Position numbers and translations under genes: made by a program. The notes under the pieces were generated by a model. The model was not told the origin of the DNA. It made no database searches and saw only the letters and a list, made by a program, of their open reading frames with translations. A DNA stretch of 64,000 nucleotides from positions 62,001 through 126,000 of the forward strand of contig NZ_QQNH01000008.1 in the NCBI RefSeq assembly GCF_003345525.1, given 5' to 3'. This stretch comes from Pelagibacterium lacus (GTDB lineage: Bacteria; Pseudomonadota; Alphaproteobacteria; Rhizobiales; Devosiaceae). This document shows positions 54,084 through 64,000 of the stretch, in pieces; the first letter of the stretch is position 1, and the number at the start of each line of letters is the position of its first letter.

Positions 54084-55569
54084 TGGAGATTTCCTTTCGT
54101 TTTTCGATGGCCGGTTGCGGCGCGGGAAAGGCGATGATGTCGGCGCCTGCCGCGCCGGTCTGGGCAAGCCGCTTGCGCACCAGCACATGATTGGCGTCGT
54201 TCTTGATCGTGCGCTCCCAAGTCAGGCCGCCGTCGCGCAGATACATCATCAACCCGATCCAGAGCGGGACGCACCACAGCGTCCACCACGCCATGAGGAA
54301 CAGGGGGTTGACCCGGATCAGGTAGAGAGCCCGCAGCAAGGGGTTGGGCAGGATCTGCGCGGCCCGCCGCCAGGTCGAGCGGTAGACCATGGCGATCACC
54401 ACCAGAAAGACGGCGATATTGACGAGGCCCAGTACGGCCAGCGGGGCGGGAACCGGCGACTGGCCCAAAGCGAACTGGATGCTGACGTAAACGCCCAGCA
54501 CGATGCCGATCGGGTTGAGACACAGGGAAAGGCAGGGCACGAAATTGAGTCTGGCGCGCGCCCGCTGCCAGCCATTCATGCCCATTTCGGTGAGCGGGAC
54601 GGTGCTCAGGCTCTGGAAAAACCCCGCCACCCACCGCTTGCGTTGGGTGATGCCGTGCGAAAACGTCGCCGGCACCTCTTCCACCAGCGGGCTGGCGATG
54701 ATGCCGATCCGCTTGCCATTGGCCCAGAAGCGCATCCCCACCTCGGGGTCCTCGATGGTCATCCACGGGTTGAAGCCCCCCAGCGCCACGAGGTCGGACG
54801 CCTTGAAGAACAGCCCCTTGCCCAGCACCCAGAAAGGCTGGCGCCCATTAGCCGACAGATGGGGATAGAGATAGCCGTCCCAGGCCATGTGATCGAAGGA
54901 ATGCATGCTGGCCGCCCAGCCATCGAGGCAGTTTCCGGCAATGTTCTGGGCCTGAAGCACGTCGAACTGGCGGATGCCGGCCGCGGCGGCCCGGAAATGG
55001 TCGGGCGGCGGGCAACTGTCGGCGTCGATATAATCGACCAGGAAATCGGGAAGCTCGGAAAGCGCTTCGTTTATCGTATAAAAGGCATAGACGAGCTGCC
55101 GCGTCTTCTTGGGCGGCAGGGCCTTTTCGCCCGCCCGCGCGCCCCGGTGCCACCAATAGGCCTTGTCCGTTGCGTCCCACGCATTCCACACCACCTCCCA
55201 GGAGTCATCGCCGGTCGGCGGAACCTGCAACACCTGGAGGAAATCGAAGCGCTGTTTCAGCCGCAGAAGCGACGCCACGGTTTCCAGGTCGTCGGCATTG
55301 GGGATGGCCACCACGCGATATTTGTTCTTCGGATAATCGAGCCGCTCGATGGTGAGGAAGGTGGTCCGCATCGTCTCTTCGGCTTCACGCAGCACGGGGT
55401 AGAACAGGACGATGAACGGCACCTCCTCATCGGGCACCCGCTCGGATTCGTCCACCCAATCCACCGGCAGCGAACGCAGGTACAGCGTCACCGAGAGCGT
55501 CGCGCAATAGCCGATCTGGATGATCGCAAAGCCGATGACCAGCATCTCCGAGAGCGAAGCGACGTCCAT
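54076..55569 (-). CDS. Membrane-bound family 2 glycosyltransferase (processive, cellulose-synthase-like)
   Basis: 497 residues, one N-terminal span (about 8-30) and four to five spans after residue 330. The catalytic domain has PFIVLFYPVLREAEETMRTT, VDYIDADSCPPPD (DxD), VLQAQNIAGNCLDGW, IEDPEVGMRFW (TED-like) and QRKRWVAGFFQ (QxxRW), the set of a processive synthase. No PilZ domain is seen. It lies between the epimerase gene and ugd in one operon with uxs, so a polymer built from glucuronate- or xylose-related sugars is possible. Confidence 0.87.
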   Translation of the reverse strand: MDVASLSEMLVIGFAIIQIGYCATLSVTLYLRSLPVDWVDESERVPDEEVPFIVLFYPVLREAEETMRTTFLTIERLDYPKNKYRVVAIPNADDLETVASLLRLKQRFDFLQVLQVPPTGDDSWEVVWNAWDATDKAYWWHRGARAGEKALPPKKTRQLVYAFYTINEALSELPDFLVDYIDADSCPPPDHFRAAAAGIRQFDVLQAQNIAGNCLDGWAASMHSFDHMAWDGYLYPHLSANGRQPFWVLGKGLFFKASDLVALGGFNPWMTIEDPEVGMRFWANGKRIGIIASPLVEEVPATFSHGITQRKRWVAGFFQSLSTVPLTEMGMNGWQRARARLNFVPCLSLCLNPIGIVLGVYVSIQFALGQSPVPAPLAVLGLVNIAVFLVVIAMVYRSTWRRAAQILPNPLLRALYLIRVNPLFLMAWWTLWCVPLWIGLMMYLRDGGLTWERTIKNDANHVLVRKRLAQTGAAGADIIAFPAPQPAIEKRKEISNG

Positions 55570-55578
55570 GATCCGGCC

Positions 55579-56961
55579 TCACTGCGCCGCGGAAAGCTGG
55601 GGTTCGCCGGCGGCGTGCCAGGCGGGAGACCGCGTTGCGGGACGATGGGCGCTGTCGGGACGGCGCCCCACCCCGTGGATGGCAAAGCCGGCGGTGGCAA
55701 AGCCGGTCACGTCGAGGCCATTGCGCAGGTCGACGATGGTCCGGCCGGTCATCATCTGGGCGAGACGGAACGGATCGAGCCGGGAAAACTGCGGCCAGGC
55801 GGTGGCGAGGACCAGGCAATCGCACCCCTGGGCGCAATCATAGGGATCGAGCGCCAGCGCCAGGCTATTGAGGGCCGGATGGCCGTAGGGCATGGCCTTG
55901 GGATCGCAGGCGACCACCCGCGCACCCAGCGCAATCAGGTCCCCGATGAGATCGACGGCAGGCGATTCCCGGCAATCGTCGGTCCCCGCCTTGAAGGCCA
56001 GTCCCAGCACCCCGATGCGCTTGCCGTCCACCGACCCGTCCATGGCCTCGACCACGCGGGAAGCGAGCCCGCCGCGGCGTTGCAGATTGCTGGCCACGGT
56101 GCGCTCCAGAATGCCCAGCCGCACCCCATAGGTCTGCGCCGTTTCGAGCAGGGCGACCCCGTCCTTGGGAAAACACGACCCGCCATAGCCCGGCCCGGCT
56201 TCGAGGAAGGCCGGGCCGATGCGCGCATCGAGCCCCATGCCCCTGGCGACCGAGCGAATGTCCGCTCCCCCCTTCTCGCACAGATCGGCGACCTCGTTGA
56301 TGAAGGCGACCTTGGTGGCGAGAAAGGCGTTGGAGGCGTGCTTGATGAGTTCCGAGCTGCGCCGTCCGGTCCAGTGGATCGGGACCCCGGCCTCGGCGAG
56401 CGGCGCATAGATGGCTTCCAGCACCGGGTTCGGCGCGCCATCATCGGTGCCGATGACGATCCGGTCCGGTCCGAGGAAGTCGAGCACCGCCCGTCCTTCC
56501 TTGAGGAATTCGGGGTTGGAGACCACCTCGGCAGAAAGATCGGGGCGCAACCGCCCCATCATGGTCTCGATGGCGTCGCAGACCCCCATCGGCACGGTGG
56601 ATTTGACGACGATCAGGGGGGAGGCTGAAGCGGCTTGCGCGATGTCCTCGACGGCTCCCGCCAGGGCAGAGAGATCCGCGCTTTTCCCATCGCCCCCGGC
56701 GGGGGTTCCGACGGCGATGAAAATCGCATCGATCGAGGAATCGAGTTCGGGCAAGACGAGCGCAAAGGAAAGGCGGCCCTGCGCAACATTGGCTGCGACC
56801 AATGCCTTCAGCCCCTTTTCGTAGATCGGCACTTCGCCGGCGGCCAGCGCCGAGATGCGCGCGACATCGGTGTCGACGCACACCACTTCATGGCCGATAT
56901 GGGCGAGGCATGTTCCCGTTACCAGGCCGACATATCCGCAGCCCAAGATCACGATACGCAT
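55579..56961 (-). CDS. ugd: UDP-glucose 6-dehydrogenase
   Basis: Oxidises UDP-glucose to UDP-glucuronate with two NAD. 460 residues. NAD motif ILGCGYVGLVTGTCLAHIGH, catalytic cysteine in GPGYGGSCFPKDG, ATKVAFINEVADLCEK and VLGLAFKAGTDDCRESPA at the C-terminus. The start at 56961 is the family start; the longer frame to 57054 runs into uxs. The C-terminal 35 residues (after VGRRPDSAHRPATRS) are an extra tail. It feeds UxS, encoded just before. Confidence 0.95.
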   Translation of the reverse strand: MRIVILGCGYVGLVTGTCLAHIGHEVVCVDTDVARISALAAGEVPIYEKGLKALVAANVAQGRLSFALVLPELDSSIDAIFIAVGTPAGGDGKSADLSALAGAVEDIAQAASASPLIVVKSTVPMGVCDAIETMMGRLRPDLSAEVVSNPEFLKEGRAVLDFLGPDRIVIGTDDGAPNPVLEAIYAPLAEAGVPIHWTGRRSSELIKHASNAFLATKVAFINEVADLCEKGGADIRSVARGMGLDARIGPAFLEAGPGYGGSCFPKDGVALLETAQTYGVRLGILERTVASNLQRRGGLASRVVEAMDGSVDGKRIGVLGLAFKAGTDDCRESPAVDLIGDLIALGARVVACDPKAMPYGHPALNSLALALDPYDCAQGCDCLVLATAWPQFSRLDPFRLAQMMTGRTIVDLRNGLDVTGFATAGFAIHGVGRRPDSAHRPATRSPAWHAAGEPQLSAAQ

Positions 56962-57013
56962 GGCCGATCCTTTCAAGATTATGAGTGATTGGTTAAAAAT
57001 GGACGCGGGGCAT

Positions 57014-58027
<1,014 letters not shown>

Positions 58028-58106
58028 AAGACTTCTCCAGGGTTGAGGAGGCGTCCACCCTGGGTGAACCGCCCGGCACCGTTCGACTGATCATGAAAAT
58101 CGGTAT

Positions 58107-58685
58107 TCACATCCCGGATGGGCGGGGCGGAGGGAGGGGCACGATGGCCTCGACCGCCCCGACGGCACCGAGAGCGGGCCAGCCTTGCGGCGGCGGCGCC
58201 ACGATGGCGACCTGGCCGCTGCCATAGAGGGGGCGCAGCCCCATATGCATCGGCACGTCGACTTCCACCGAGCCATATTCGAGGATCTTGATCCGCTCTC
58301 CGGGAATCGCGACGCCGTTGACCACGATCTGCTGGATGAACAGGTTGCGGTCATAGCCGTCGCCGGTGTCGAGATAGCGGTCATTGGTCAAGACGATGCT
58401 GATCGGCGCATCGGCCAGAAAATCGGCATCGGGGACCTCGAAATCGAAATGCTCGAGATAGGGCAAGGGCGACGGAGCGCCGAACAGCCGCCCCTCGGTC
58501 TCGGTGTCGATGGCCTTGGCGACGACGCCCTGCCCGATCACCAGATCGCCCATCCTGATCTGGAACGTGGGCGCGCCCTCATAGGCTTCCCCGGCGATGG
58601 CGATGGAAACGCTCGACGTCGCGAGAACCGCCGTCGGCGCGGCGGCAAGCATAAAGGCGGCAGACAATACTGGAAGCCAGCGCAT
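58107..58685 (-). CDS. Secreted protein with a CBM60-like (xylan-type) carbohydrate-binding domain
   Basis: 192 residues with signal peptide MRWLPVLSAAFMLAAAPTAV. After cleavage near ATS the domain runs to about residue 125: VSIAIAGEAYEGAPTFQIRM, DLVIGQGVVAKAI, then SIVLTNDRYLDTGDGYDRNL and FIQQIVVNG. The ND...DRNL...vnG pattern is that of the calcium-dependent xylan-binding modules (CBM36/CBM60). There is no catalytic domain; the end is proline-rich. It is divergent from a GH10 xylanase and upstream of uxs in the same direction. It may bind the cell's own polymer at the cell surface. Confidence 0.78.
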   Translation of the reverse strand: MRWLPVLSAAFMLAAAPTAVLATSSVSIAIAGEAYEGAPTFQIRMGDLVIGQGVVAKAIDTETEGRLFGAPSPLPYLEHFDFEVPDADFLADAPISIVLTNDRYLDTGDGYDRNLFIQQIVVNGVAIPGERIKILEYGSVEVDVPMHMGLRPLYGSGQVAIVAPPPQGWPALGAVGAVEAIVPLPPPRPSGM

Positions 58686-58858
58686 TTTTGCTCTCCCTTC
58701 CTGGGTTCGACTTGGGCAATACTGCCCGTGGTTAACAAAATGTTCGCTGGAAAATCGGCGCTCGGCCACCGACAAAATGGGTCTAGACAGAAAGAGCTAA
58801 TTGTTCCGCGCGCCCTCAGTTGCCACTCTTGTCGCATCAACCCAGGGGGGGAGTTGTC

Positions 58859-59998
58859 ATGAAGGTATCGCGTACCGTTCCGACGCTCGATCGCCGGCAG
58901 TTCCTGTCCGCCGGCCTCACCTCGGTGGCCAGTCCCCTGCTGCTGGCCGGCGGGGTTCACGCCCAGGAGAATGGGTCGGCTCAGACGGCACAGGAGGCCT
59001 ATCCGCCCGCCGCCAATGACGCGCTGAGATTTTCAGCCTCCCGGCGCGGCCTGCGCTTCGGCTCGGCCATCCGGTCCGACATCCTGCGACAATCCCCGGA
59101 AGAAACAGGCTTTTTCGTCGCCGAGTGTTCCTCGATCACCCCCGAATGGGAAATGAAATGGAACAGCATGGCCTATTCCAGCGAGCAGCACGACTTTTCC
59201 GATTGCGACCTGATCGTCGATTTCGCCCGGCGCCACGGGCTGGCGGTGCGCGGGCATACGCTTCTCTGGCATCAGGCCATACCCGATTGGGCGCTACAGC
59301 GCATCGAGGAGACCCAGGACTGGTCCATCATCGCGAATCATATCCAGGCCGTGGTGTCTCGCTATGAGGATGCGGTCGACGAATGGGACGTGGTCAACGA
59401 ACCGATCGACGCCTACGGGCCTGACGGATTGCGTGAAAATCTGTTCCTGCGGGCCTATGGAAGGGACTACATCGAAATGGCTATCCGTCTCGCCCATGAG
59501 ATTGCCCCCGATGCGCGCATGTTCATCAACGACTACAGCCTCGAATACGAATACCCCGAGGAGCACGGCCGCCGGCTGGCGCTGATCGGCCTCGCCGAAC
59601 GGCTGTTGTCGCGCGGGGTCCCCCTGGGCGGCATCGGGGTGCAGGCCCATCTCGATCTGCGCAAGGGCACCATCTCGGAATCCGATATCGACGCCTTTTT
59701 CTCCGCCATCGGCAGCCTGGGCCTCGACATCGCCATCACCGAGCTCGACGTGCGCGAAAGCGACATCCTGCTGCCCATCGAGGAACGGGACAGAATGGTT
59801 TCGGCAACCGTCAAACGCTATCTCGATGTCGCCCTTGCCCACCCGGCGGTGACCTCGGTCTCCACCTGGGGGCTGAGCGACGCGCATTCCTGGCTCGCCC
59901 AGCCGCCCCAGGGTCATCCCTGGAACCGGGGTGTGCTCTACGACCAGTATTGGCAGGCCAAGCCCATGCGAACGGCCCTGTCGCAAGCCTTCGGATAA
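58859..59998 (+). CDS. GH10 endo-1,4-beta-xylanase with Tat signal
   Basis: 379 residues. A twin-arginine signal (TLDRRQFLSAGLTSVASPLL) predicts Tat export. The GH10 fold follows: LRFGSAIRSDILRQ, TPEWEMKWNSMAYS, RGHTLLWHQAIPDW, acid/base glutamate in DEWDVVNEPIDAYGP, VQAHLDLRKGT and nucleophile glutamate in IAITELDVRESD; WGLSDAHSWL closes it. The start at 58859 has GGGGGGAG upstream. No binding module is fused, but a CBM60-like protein is encoded divergently. In an EPS locus such enzymes may trim the self-made polymer rather than plant xylan. It converges on prsE with a 9 bp gap. Confidence 0.93.
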   Translation: MKVSRTVPTLDRRQFLSAGLTSVASPLLLAGGVHAQENGSAQTAQEAYPPAANDALRFSASRRGLRFGSAIRSDILRQSPEETGFFVAECSSITPEWEMKWNSMAYSSEQHDFSDCDLIVDFARRHGLAVRGHTLLWHQAIPDWALQRIEETQDWSIIANHIQAVVSRYEDAVDEWDVVNEPIDAYGPDGLRENLFLRAYGRDYIEMAIRLAHEIAPDARMFINDYSLEYEYPEEHGRRLALIGLAERLLSRGVPLGGIGVQAHLDLRKGTISESDIDAFFSAIGSLGLDIAITELDVRESDILLPIEERDRMVSATVKRYLDVALAHPAVTSVSTWGLSDAHSWLAQPPQGHPWNRGVLYDQYWQAKPMRTALSQAFG

Positions 59999-60007
59999 GG
60001 CCCCGGG

Positions 60008-61357
60008 TCAGCGCTCGCGGAAGGCGCGCGACATGGAATCTACGATCGGCTTGGTGAGGTACTCGAAAAATGTCCGCTCCTGCGCCTCGATGAGGATTTC
60101 GGCCGGCATGCCGGGGGTCGGATTGAAATCATTGATGCGGGCGAACTGCTCGGGCGGCACGGTGATGCGGGCGACATAGATCTCCTCGGGCGCCCGGCCC
60201 GGAAGGGCATCCACCAGCGAATCCGCCGACACATAGGTGACGACGCCCTCGAGCAGCGGCGTGGTGCGCTGGTTGAGGGCGGACAGGCGCACGCTTGCCG
60301 TCTGGTCGACCCGCACCTCGTCGATCTGCATGCGCGGAATCTGCGCCTCGATGATCAGCGGCACGTCGCCGGGCAGGATTTCGAGGATCGGCGTTCCGCT
60401 GGTGATGACGCCGCCGGACGTATGGTAGTGCATCCGGACCACCACGCCCGAAACCGGCGCGGTGATGATCGTCCGCCCCAATATATCCTGGGAGGCGCGC
60501 AACTCCTCGCGCACCGCCTCCATTTCGGCCTCGACGGTCTGCATCTCGTTGAGCGCCGCCTGCCGGTAATCGTCGCGCGCCTGGATCACCTCCTTTTCAT
60601 AGCGCTCGATCTGTGCCGTGGTGATGCGCAAATCGGCATCGAGCCGTGCCGCATTGCCCTGCACGTCCATCAGCGCCCGCTCGATGGCGTTCACCGCCGA
60701 ACGGGTCACGATGCCGCGTTCGAGCAGGGCGCTCTGCGCCGCGAGATCGGCGTCGATCAGCTCCCGTTGCCGTTCGAGGGACTCCATCTGCACCTCGATG
60801 CCGTCATGCTGATACCACAGGGCGTTGATGTTCTCCTCGAGCACGCCGACCCGGTTGCTCAACGCTTCACGTGCGCCTTCGAAAAATTCGCGCTGCCCAT
60901 CATCAATCGCCCGGATTTCGGGATCGTCCAGATGGCTGACCAAGCTGGCAGGGGTAACGTATTCCTCCTCCTCCTCCCGGGCGGCGGCGCTCAGGCGCGC
61001 GAGGATCGCTTCAAGCCGGAACATGCGCACCTGCAACCGGCGGGTATGGGCCTGCGCCACGGTCTCGTCGAGCCGAACCAGCGGCTGGCCCTCGGCGACC
61101 CACATGCCCTCCTCGACCAGCAGCTCCCGGATGATGCCGCCCTCCAGATGCTGCACGATCTTGTTGCTGCCGGTCGCGACGAACGAGCCTTGCGCAATGA
61201 CGGCGGAGGCCAGCGGCGCCATGGCGCCCCAATAGGTGAACCCGCCGAACGACAGCGCCATCAGGGCAAACCCTGCCAGCGCATAGGGCCGGACCGAACG
61301 GGGCAGGCCCGCATGCCAATCGGTGGAGCGGGAATTATTGGGCAGGGCGAGGGTCAT
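60008..61357 (-). CDS. prsE: Type I secretion periplasmic adaptor (HlyD/PrsE family)
   Basis: 449 residues with a single N-terminal span (ALAGFALMALSFGGFTYWGA), a beta-barrel/lipoyl domain (GSFVATGSNKIVQHLEGGII), long coiled-coil helices (about 110-280) and the membrane fusion C-terminal domain with VVVRMHYHTSGGVITSGTPI and VRLSALNQRTTPLLEGVVTY. It links the ATPase PrsD to an outer-membrane TolC-type channel, which is not in the window. Four-base overlap with prsD. Confidence 0.9.
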   Translation of the reverse strand: MTLALPNNSRSTDWHAGLPRSVRPYALAGFALMALSFGGFTYWGAMAPLASAVIAQGSFVATGSNKIVQHLEGGIIRELLVEEGMWVAEGQPLVRLDETVAQAHTRRLQVRMFRLEAILARLSAAAREEEEEYVTPASLVSHLDDPEIRAIDDGQREFFEGAREALSNRVGVLEENINALWYQHDGIEVQMESLERQRELIDADLAAQSALLERGIVTRSAVNAIERALMDVQGNAARLDADLRITTAQIERYEKEVIQARDDYRQAALNEMQTVEAEMEAVREELRASQDILGRTIITAPVSGVVVRMHYHTSGGVITSGTPILEILPGDVPLIIEAQIPRMQIDEVRVDQTASVRLSALNQRTTPLLEGVVTYVSADSLVDALPGRAPEEIYVARITVPPEQFARINDFNPTPGMPAEILIEAQERTFFEYLTKPIVDSMSRAFRER

Positions 61358-63363
61358 GGGTTCGGTCCTTGCGGCATGGTGGACGGGGGCTGGGCCGGAC
61401 CCTCGGTCAGGGCCTTGAGCACTTCCGTCCGCTCCCCGAGCATGGCGACCGAGCCGGCGTTGAGCACCATGATCTTGTCGACGCAGGCGAGGAGCGAGGT
61501 GCGCTGGGTGATGGTGACGGTGGTGATCTGGTGCCGCTTGGCGTGTTGCAGCGCCCGGGCCAGCGCGGCCTCGCCCGCCGTGTCGAGATTGGAATTGGGC
61601 TCGTCCAGAACCACGAGGCGCGGACTGCCGAAAAACGCGCGCGCCAGGGCGATCCGCTGTTTCTGCCCGCCCGAGAGCGGCGCGCCGTCGCCGGCCACGA
61701 AGGTTTCATACCCCTGGGGGAAGCTGGCGATCATCTCATGCACATCGGCCAGCACCGCGGCCTCATAGATATCCTGGTCGCGGGCATCGTCGCGCATACG
61801 GCCGATATTGGCCTTGATCGTGCCGGGAAAAAGCTGCACGTCCTGGGGCAGATAGCCGATATTCTCGCCGAACTGGCGCGGGTCCCAGTTGCGCAGATCC
61901 ATGAGGTCGAGCCGGACATTGCCCGAAGTGGGCAGGATGGAGCCCACCAGCATCTTGCCCAAAGTGGTCTTGCCGGAACCCGAATTGCCCACGATGGCCA
62001 GCGATTCCCCCGGCATCAGCGTGAGCGACACGCCATTGAGAATGACCTTCTTGGTCGGCGGTGGCACATAGAGCACGCGTTCGACATCGAGCCGCCCCTT
62101 GGGCTCGGGCAGCAGCAGGCGCTCGACATTGAGGGGCGAACTTTGCAGGAGCGTGCGGATGCGCTGGAAGGCGGCGCGGAAATTGGTGAACTGGTTCCAG
62201 CCCTCGATGGCCCCTTCGATCGGGCCCAGCGCCCGGCTGGCAATGATCGACGCCGCGATCACCATGCCCCCGGTCAATTCGCCCTGGATGGCCAGATAGG
62301 CGCCGCAGCCGAGCATCGCCACCTGGGTGAGCATGCGGAAGCCGCGCGATATGGACGCGATGATGATGTTGCGATCCTGCCCCCGGCTCTGGGCCAGAAG
62401 CGAGCCGGCGGTATCGCGCCCCCAGATGCGCACCGCCTCGGGGATCATCGCCATGGCGTTGATGATCTGCGCATTGCGCGCCATGGAGTCGAGATGGACG
62501 CTGGCCCGGCTGACGAAATTGCCCGCATCGGAAAAATGCCGCGCCGTGACGCGCTGGTTGATGACGGCCAGGGTGAGCAGCACGAGGCTGGCGCCGACGA
62601 TGATATAGCCCAGATCGGGGTGGATCAGGAAAACCACGATGACGAAAAGCGGGCTGAGCGGCGCATCCAGGATCGACAGCAGCGTGCCCGAGGTGATGAA
62701 GCCGCGCAATTGCTGCAGATCCCCCAGCACGTGATAGTCCTTGCTGTTGCCGTTGAGCGAGGCCCGCGCGGCGGCGCTGAGGATCGGCCCGCCCAATTGC
62801 GCCGCCACTTCCACCGCGGTGCGCGTGAGGATGAAGCGCCGCAGGGCGTCGAGTATGGCCTGCAGGATGATGGCGCCGGCGATGACCAGGGTGAGCATGA
62901 TCAGCGTATCGAGGGACCGGCTGGTCAGCACCCGGTCGGAAATCTGGAACAGATAGACCGGGATGGCGAGGACCAGCACATTGGTGGCCAGGGTGAACCC
63001 CATGACGATCCAGAGATTGCGCTTGACCGCGCCGAGGGCATTCTGAAAGCTCTTGGCGAAATTGGGGGCTTCGGCCTGCCGGTGGAAGCCGCGCCCGCCG
63101 CCGCCACGCCCTCCGCCGCCATCGGCGGGCGGCTGGCCGTCGCCATTTCCCCCGCCCGGCCGGAGCACGCGGCCCGGCGCGCGCTGGCCTTCGAGGACCG
63201 GCGCCATTTCGGGAACCGTGCGCTGTGGGCGATCGTCGGGATTGGCGCGGGTCTCGTCGCGGGCCGAAAGGGGCGGCGCGGCTTGAGCCGGCTGACCCTC
63301 GCCGCGCGCAGCGGCATCGGTGCGAGCCTCGGCCCTCAGGCCCGGGTTCATTACAGTGGTCAT
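61354..63363 (-). CDS. prsD: Type I secretion ATPase/permease (PrsD family)
   Basis: 669 residues. The N-terminal 110 residues are an unusual low-complexity stretch rich in glycine, proline and acidic residues (GGGGRGGGGRGF). The membrane domain has six spans from about 120 (MGFTLATNVLVLAIPVYLFQ). The ATPase has Walker A GNSGSGKTTLGK, signature LSGGQKQRIALARAF and Walker B LVVLDEPNSNLD. No C39 peptidase domain, so it belongs to the PrsD/LapB-like exporters of RTX-type and adhesin-type proteins. The start 63363 follows AGGGGAGGATA. It lies 40 bp after its likely substrate gene. Confidence 0.92.
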   Translation of the reverse strand: MTTVMNPGLRAEARTDAAARGEGQPAQAAPPLSARDETRANPDDRPQRTVPEMAPVLEGQRAPGRVLRPGGGNGDGQPPADGGGGRGGGGRGFHRQAEAPNFAKSFQNALGAVKRNLWIVMGFTLATNVLVLAIPVYLFQISDRVLTSRSLDTLIMLTLVIAGAIILQAILDALRRFILTRTAVEVAAQLGGPILSAAARASLNGNSKDYHVLGDLQQLRGFITSGTLLSILDAPLSPLFVIVVFLIHPDLGYIIVGASLVLLTLAVINQRVTARHFSDAGNFVSRASVHLDSMARNAQIINAMAMIPEAVRIWGRDTAGSLLAQSRGQDRNIIIASISRGFRMLTQVAMLGCGAYLAIQGELTGGMVIAASIIASRALGPIEGAIEGWNQFTNFRAAFQRIRTLLQSSPLNVERLLLPEPKGRLDVERVLYVPPPTKKVILNGVSLTLMPGESLAIVGNSGSGKTTLGKMLVGSILPTSGNVRLDLMDLRNWDPRQFGENIGYLPQDVQLFPGTIKANIGRMRDDARDQDIYEAAVLADVHEMIASFPQGYETFVAGDGAPLSGGQKQRIALARAFFGSPRLVVLDEPNSNLDTAGEAALARALQHAKRHQITTVTITQRTSLLACVDKIMVLNAGSVAMLGERTEVLKALTEGPAQPPSTMPQGPNP

Positions 63364-63403
63364 TATCCTCCCCTTTGAACCCTCTCGGCGGCGTGTGGCC
63401 CGG

Positions 63404-64000
63404 TCAGGCCAGCACGGCGTCCAGTCCCTCCGGCACCTGGCTGGCGATGGCCGCGAGGCCGAGAACATCGGCATCGGGCATGATATCGGCATCGAAATCG
63501 TCGGCGATGAACGCCACCGCTTCACTGACCACCTGGACCGGCGCCTCCGTACCGGTATGGATGATTTCGGCCTGGATCAGCATGGCCTGGGAATATTGCG
63601 TTCCGCCCAGATAGGCGGTGTCGCCCATGCTCTGGTAATCGACGATCGAGGCGGCGTTGATGAGGACGTTCTCCCCGGTCTGGACCGACCAGTCCACCGC
63701 CTTCTTGAAGGTCTCCTCGGCGTAAAGGACCACCTTGTCGGGGTCGCCGGCCACATTGACCTGCTCGACATAGTTGATGTCGTAGACGTCGCCCTTGATG
63801 TAGAGCACCTTGAGGGTGGAATAGCCCTCGAAATCGGGGTCCTCGGCAAAGGCGCGCGGCATGGCCATATTGCCATTGTCGAGCCGCGTCATGGCGTCGG
63901 TATAGTGATCGGGCACCCCGCTCTCCCAGTCGGAAGTGCCGATGCGGGCGATCTGGGCCTGGTTCCACAACAGGTTTCCGCCCGTCTCGATGGAGCCGCC
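63404..64000 (-). CDS. C-terminal part of a probable type I secretion substrate, family unknown (5' end missing)
   Basis: The frame continues past the window edge; 198 residues are visible. It has repeated motifs GGNLLWNQAQIARIG and GENVLINAASIVDYQ, and in between DTYLGG-like and acidic segments (AFIADDFDADIMPDADVLG near the end). The end is rich in Asp, Ala, Val with few basic residues and no cysteine, as in proteins exported through type I systems. It lies directly upstream of prsD and prsE in the same direction. I do not recognise a named family. It could be a matrix protein or adhesin for the polysaccharide. Low sequence information. Confidence 0.6.
   Translation of the reverse strand, partial: GGSIETGGNLLWNQAQIARIGTSDWESGVPDHYTDAMTRLDNGNMAMPRAFAEDPDFEGYSTLKVLYIKGDVYDINYVEQVNVAGDPDKVVLYAEETFKKAVDWSVQTGENVLINAASIVDYQSMGDTAYLGGTQYSQAMLIQAEIIHTGTEAPVQVVSEAVAFIADDFDADIMPDADVLGLAAIASQVPEGLDAVLA

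Noticed and set aside
53995-56628. An 877-codon plus-strand frame opposite the epimerase, glycosyltransferase and ugd genes
   Set aside because: Its composition (Arg, His, Gly, Gln) and full overlap with three clear genes mark it as a shadow.
62980-63360. Glycine/proline-rich stretch of the secretion ATPase as a sign of frameshift
   Set aside because: The frame from the well-placed ATG at 63363 with a strong ribosome site is continuous into the membrane domain, so it is a real low-complexity N-terminus.
61369-63378. A 669-codon plus-strand frame exactly opposite prsD
   Set aside because: Mirror image of the ATPase gene, with no domain.

Overview
The window looks like chromosomal DNA of a GC-rich alphaproteobacterium of the order Hyphomicrobiales (Rhizobiales). 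A Devosiaceae-type, salt-tolerant soil or marine organism such as Devosia or Pelagibacterium would fit. The reasons are a RirA-type Rrf2 iron regulator, paired Mur-box-like sites in front of a sit-type metal importer, a PhaAB-style fused MrpA/MrpB antiporter, a PrsD/PrsE type I secretion pair and a RutR regulator. The genus is inference; there is no rRNA here. I saw no tRNA, rRNA, CRISPR array, insertion sequence or prophage. Genes are densely packed, many with ATGA stop/start overlaps. Both window edges cut genes.

1-12.6 kb: a reductive pyrimidine breakdown operon on the minus strand (beta-alanine aminotransferase, mmsA, beta-ureidopropionase-like hydrolase cut by the left edge), divergent from rutR. 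Then come rirA, a nucleoside hydrolase, a diguanylate cyclase, and a polar amino acid ABC importer with an aspartoacylase-like amidohydrolase. A RutR-like box precedes both the pyrimidine operon and the importer. A TRIC-type channel gene closes this part.

12.6-22.2 kb, all minus strand: metH, purU, folD and an osmF-yehYXW osmoprotectant importer, a one-carbon and compatible-solute block. metH has a perfect palindrome at its promoter.

22.3-29.4 kb: a SitABCD-type manganese/iron importer, whose two permeases both end in winged-helix-like cytoplasmic domains, and a copA-cueR copper export pair with a textbook CueR promoter.

29.5-44.6 kb: a Wzx/Wzy-type exopolysaccharide locus. It contains gmd, fcl, WcaI-like, WcaE-like and WaaE-like glycosyltransferases, a flippase, a sulfotransferase, a Wzy-type polymerase, a WcaF-like acetyltransferase, an unknown beta-propeller-like protein, an SGNH hydrolase, manC and wzc. 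The product is probably a fucose-containing, acetylated and possibly sulfated polymer. wzc is split by a frameshift inside its kinase domain.

45.4-51.5 kb: a complete six-gene Mrp (Pha) Na+/H+ antiporter operon.

51.6-64 kb: a second polysaccharide region with a SARP-like regulator, an NDP-sugar epimerase, a membrane GT2 glycosyltransferase, ugd and uxs (UDP-glucose to UDP-glucuronate to UDP-xylose), a small secreted CBM60-like protein, a divergent Tat-exported GH10 xylanase, a PrsDE-like type I secretion pair, and the end of its probable substrate. UDP-xylose synthesis beside a xylan-type binding module and a xylanase is the most interesting combination in the window.
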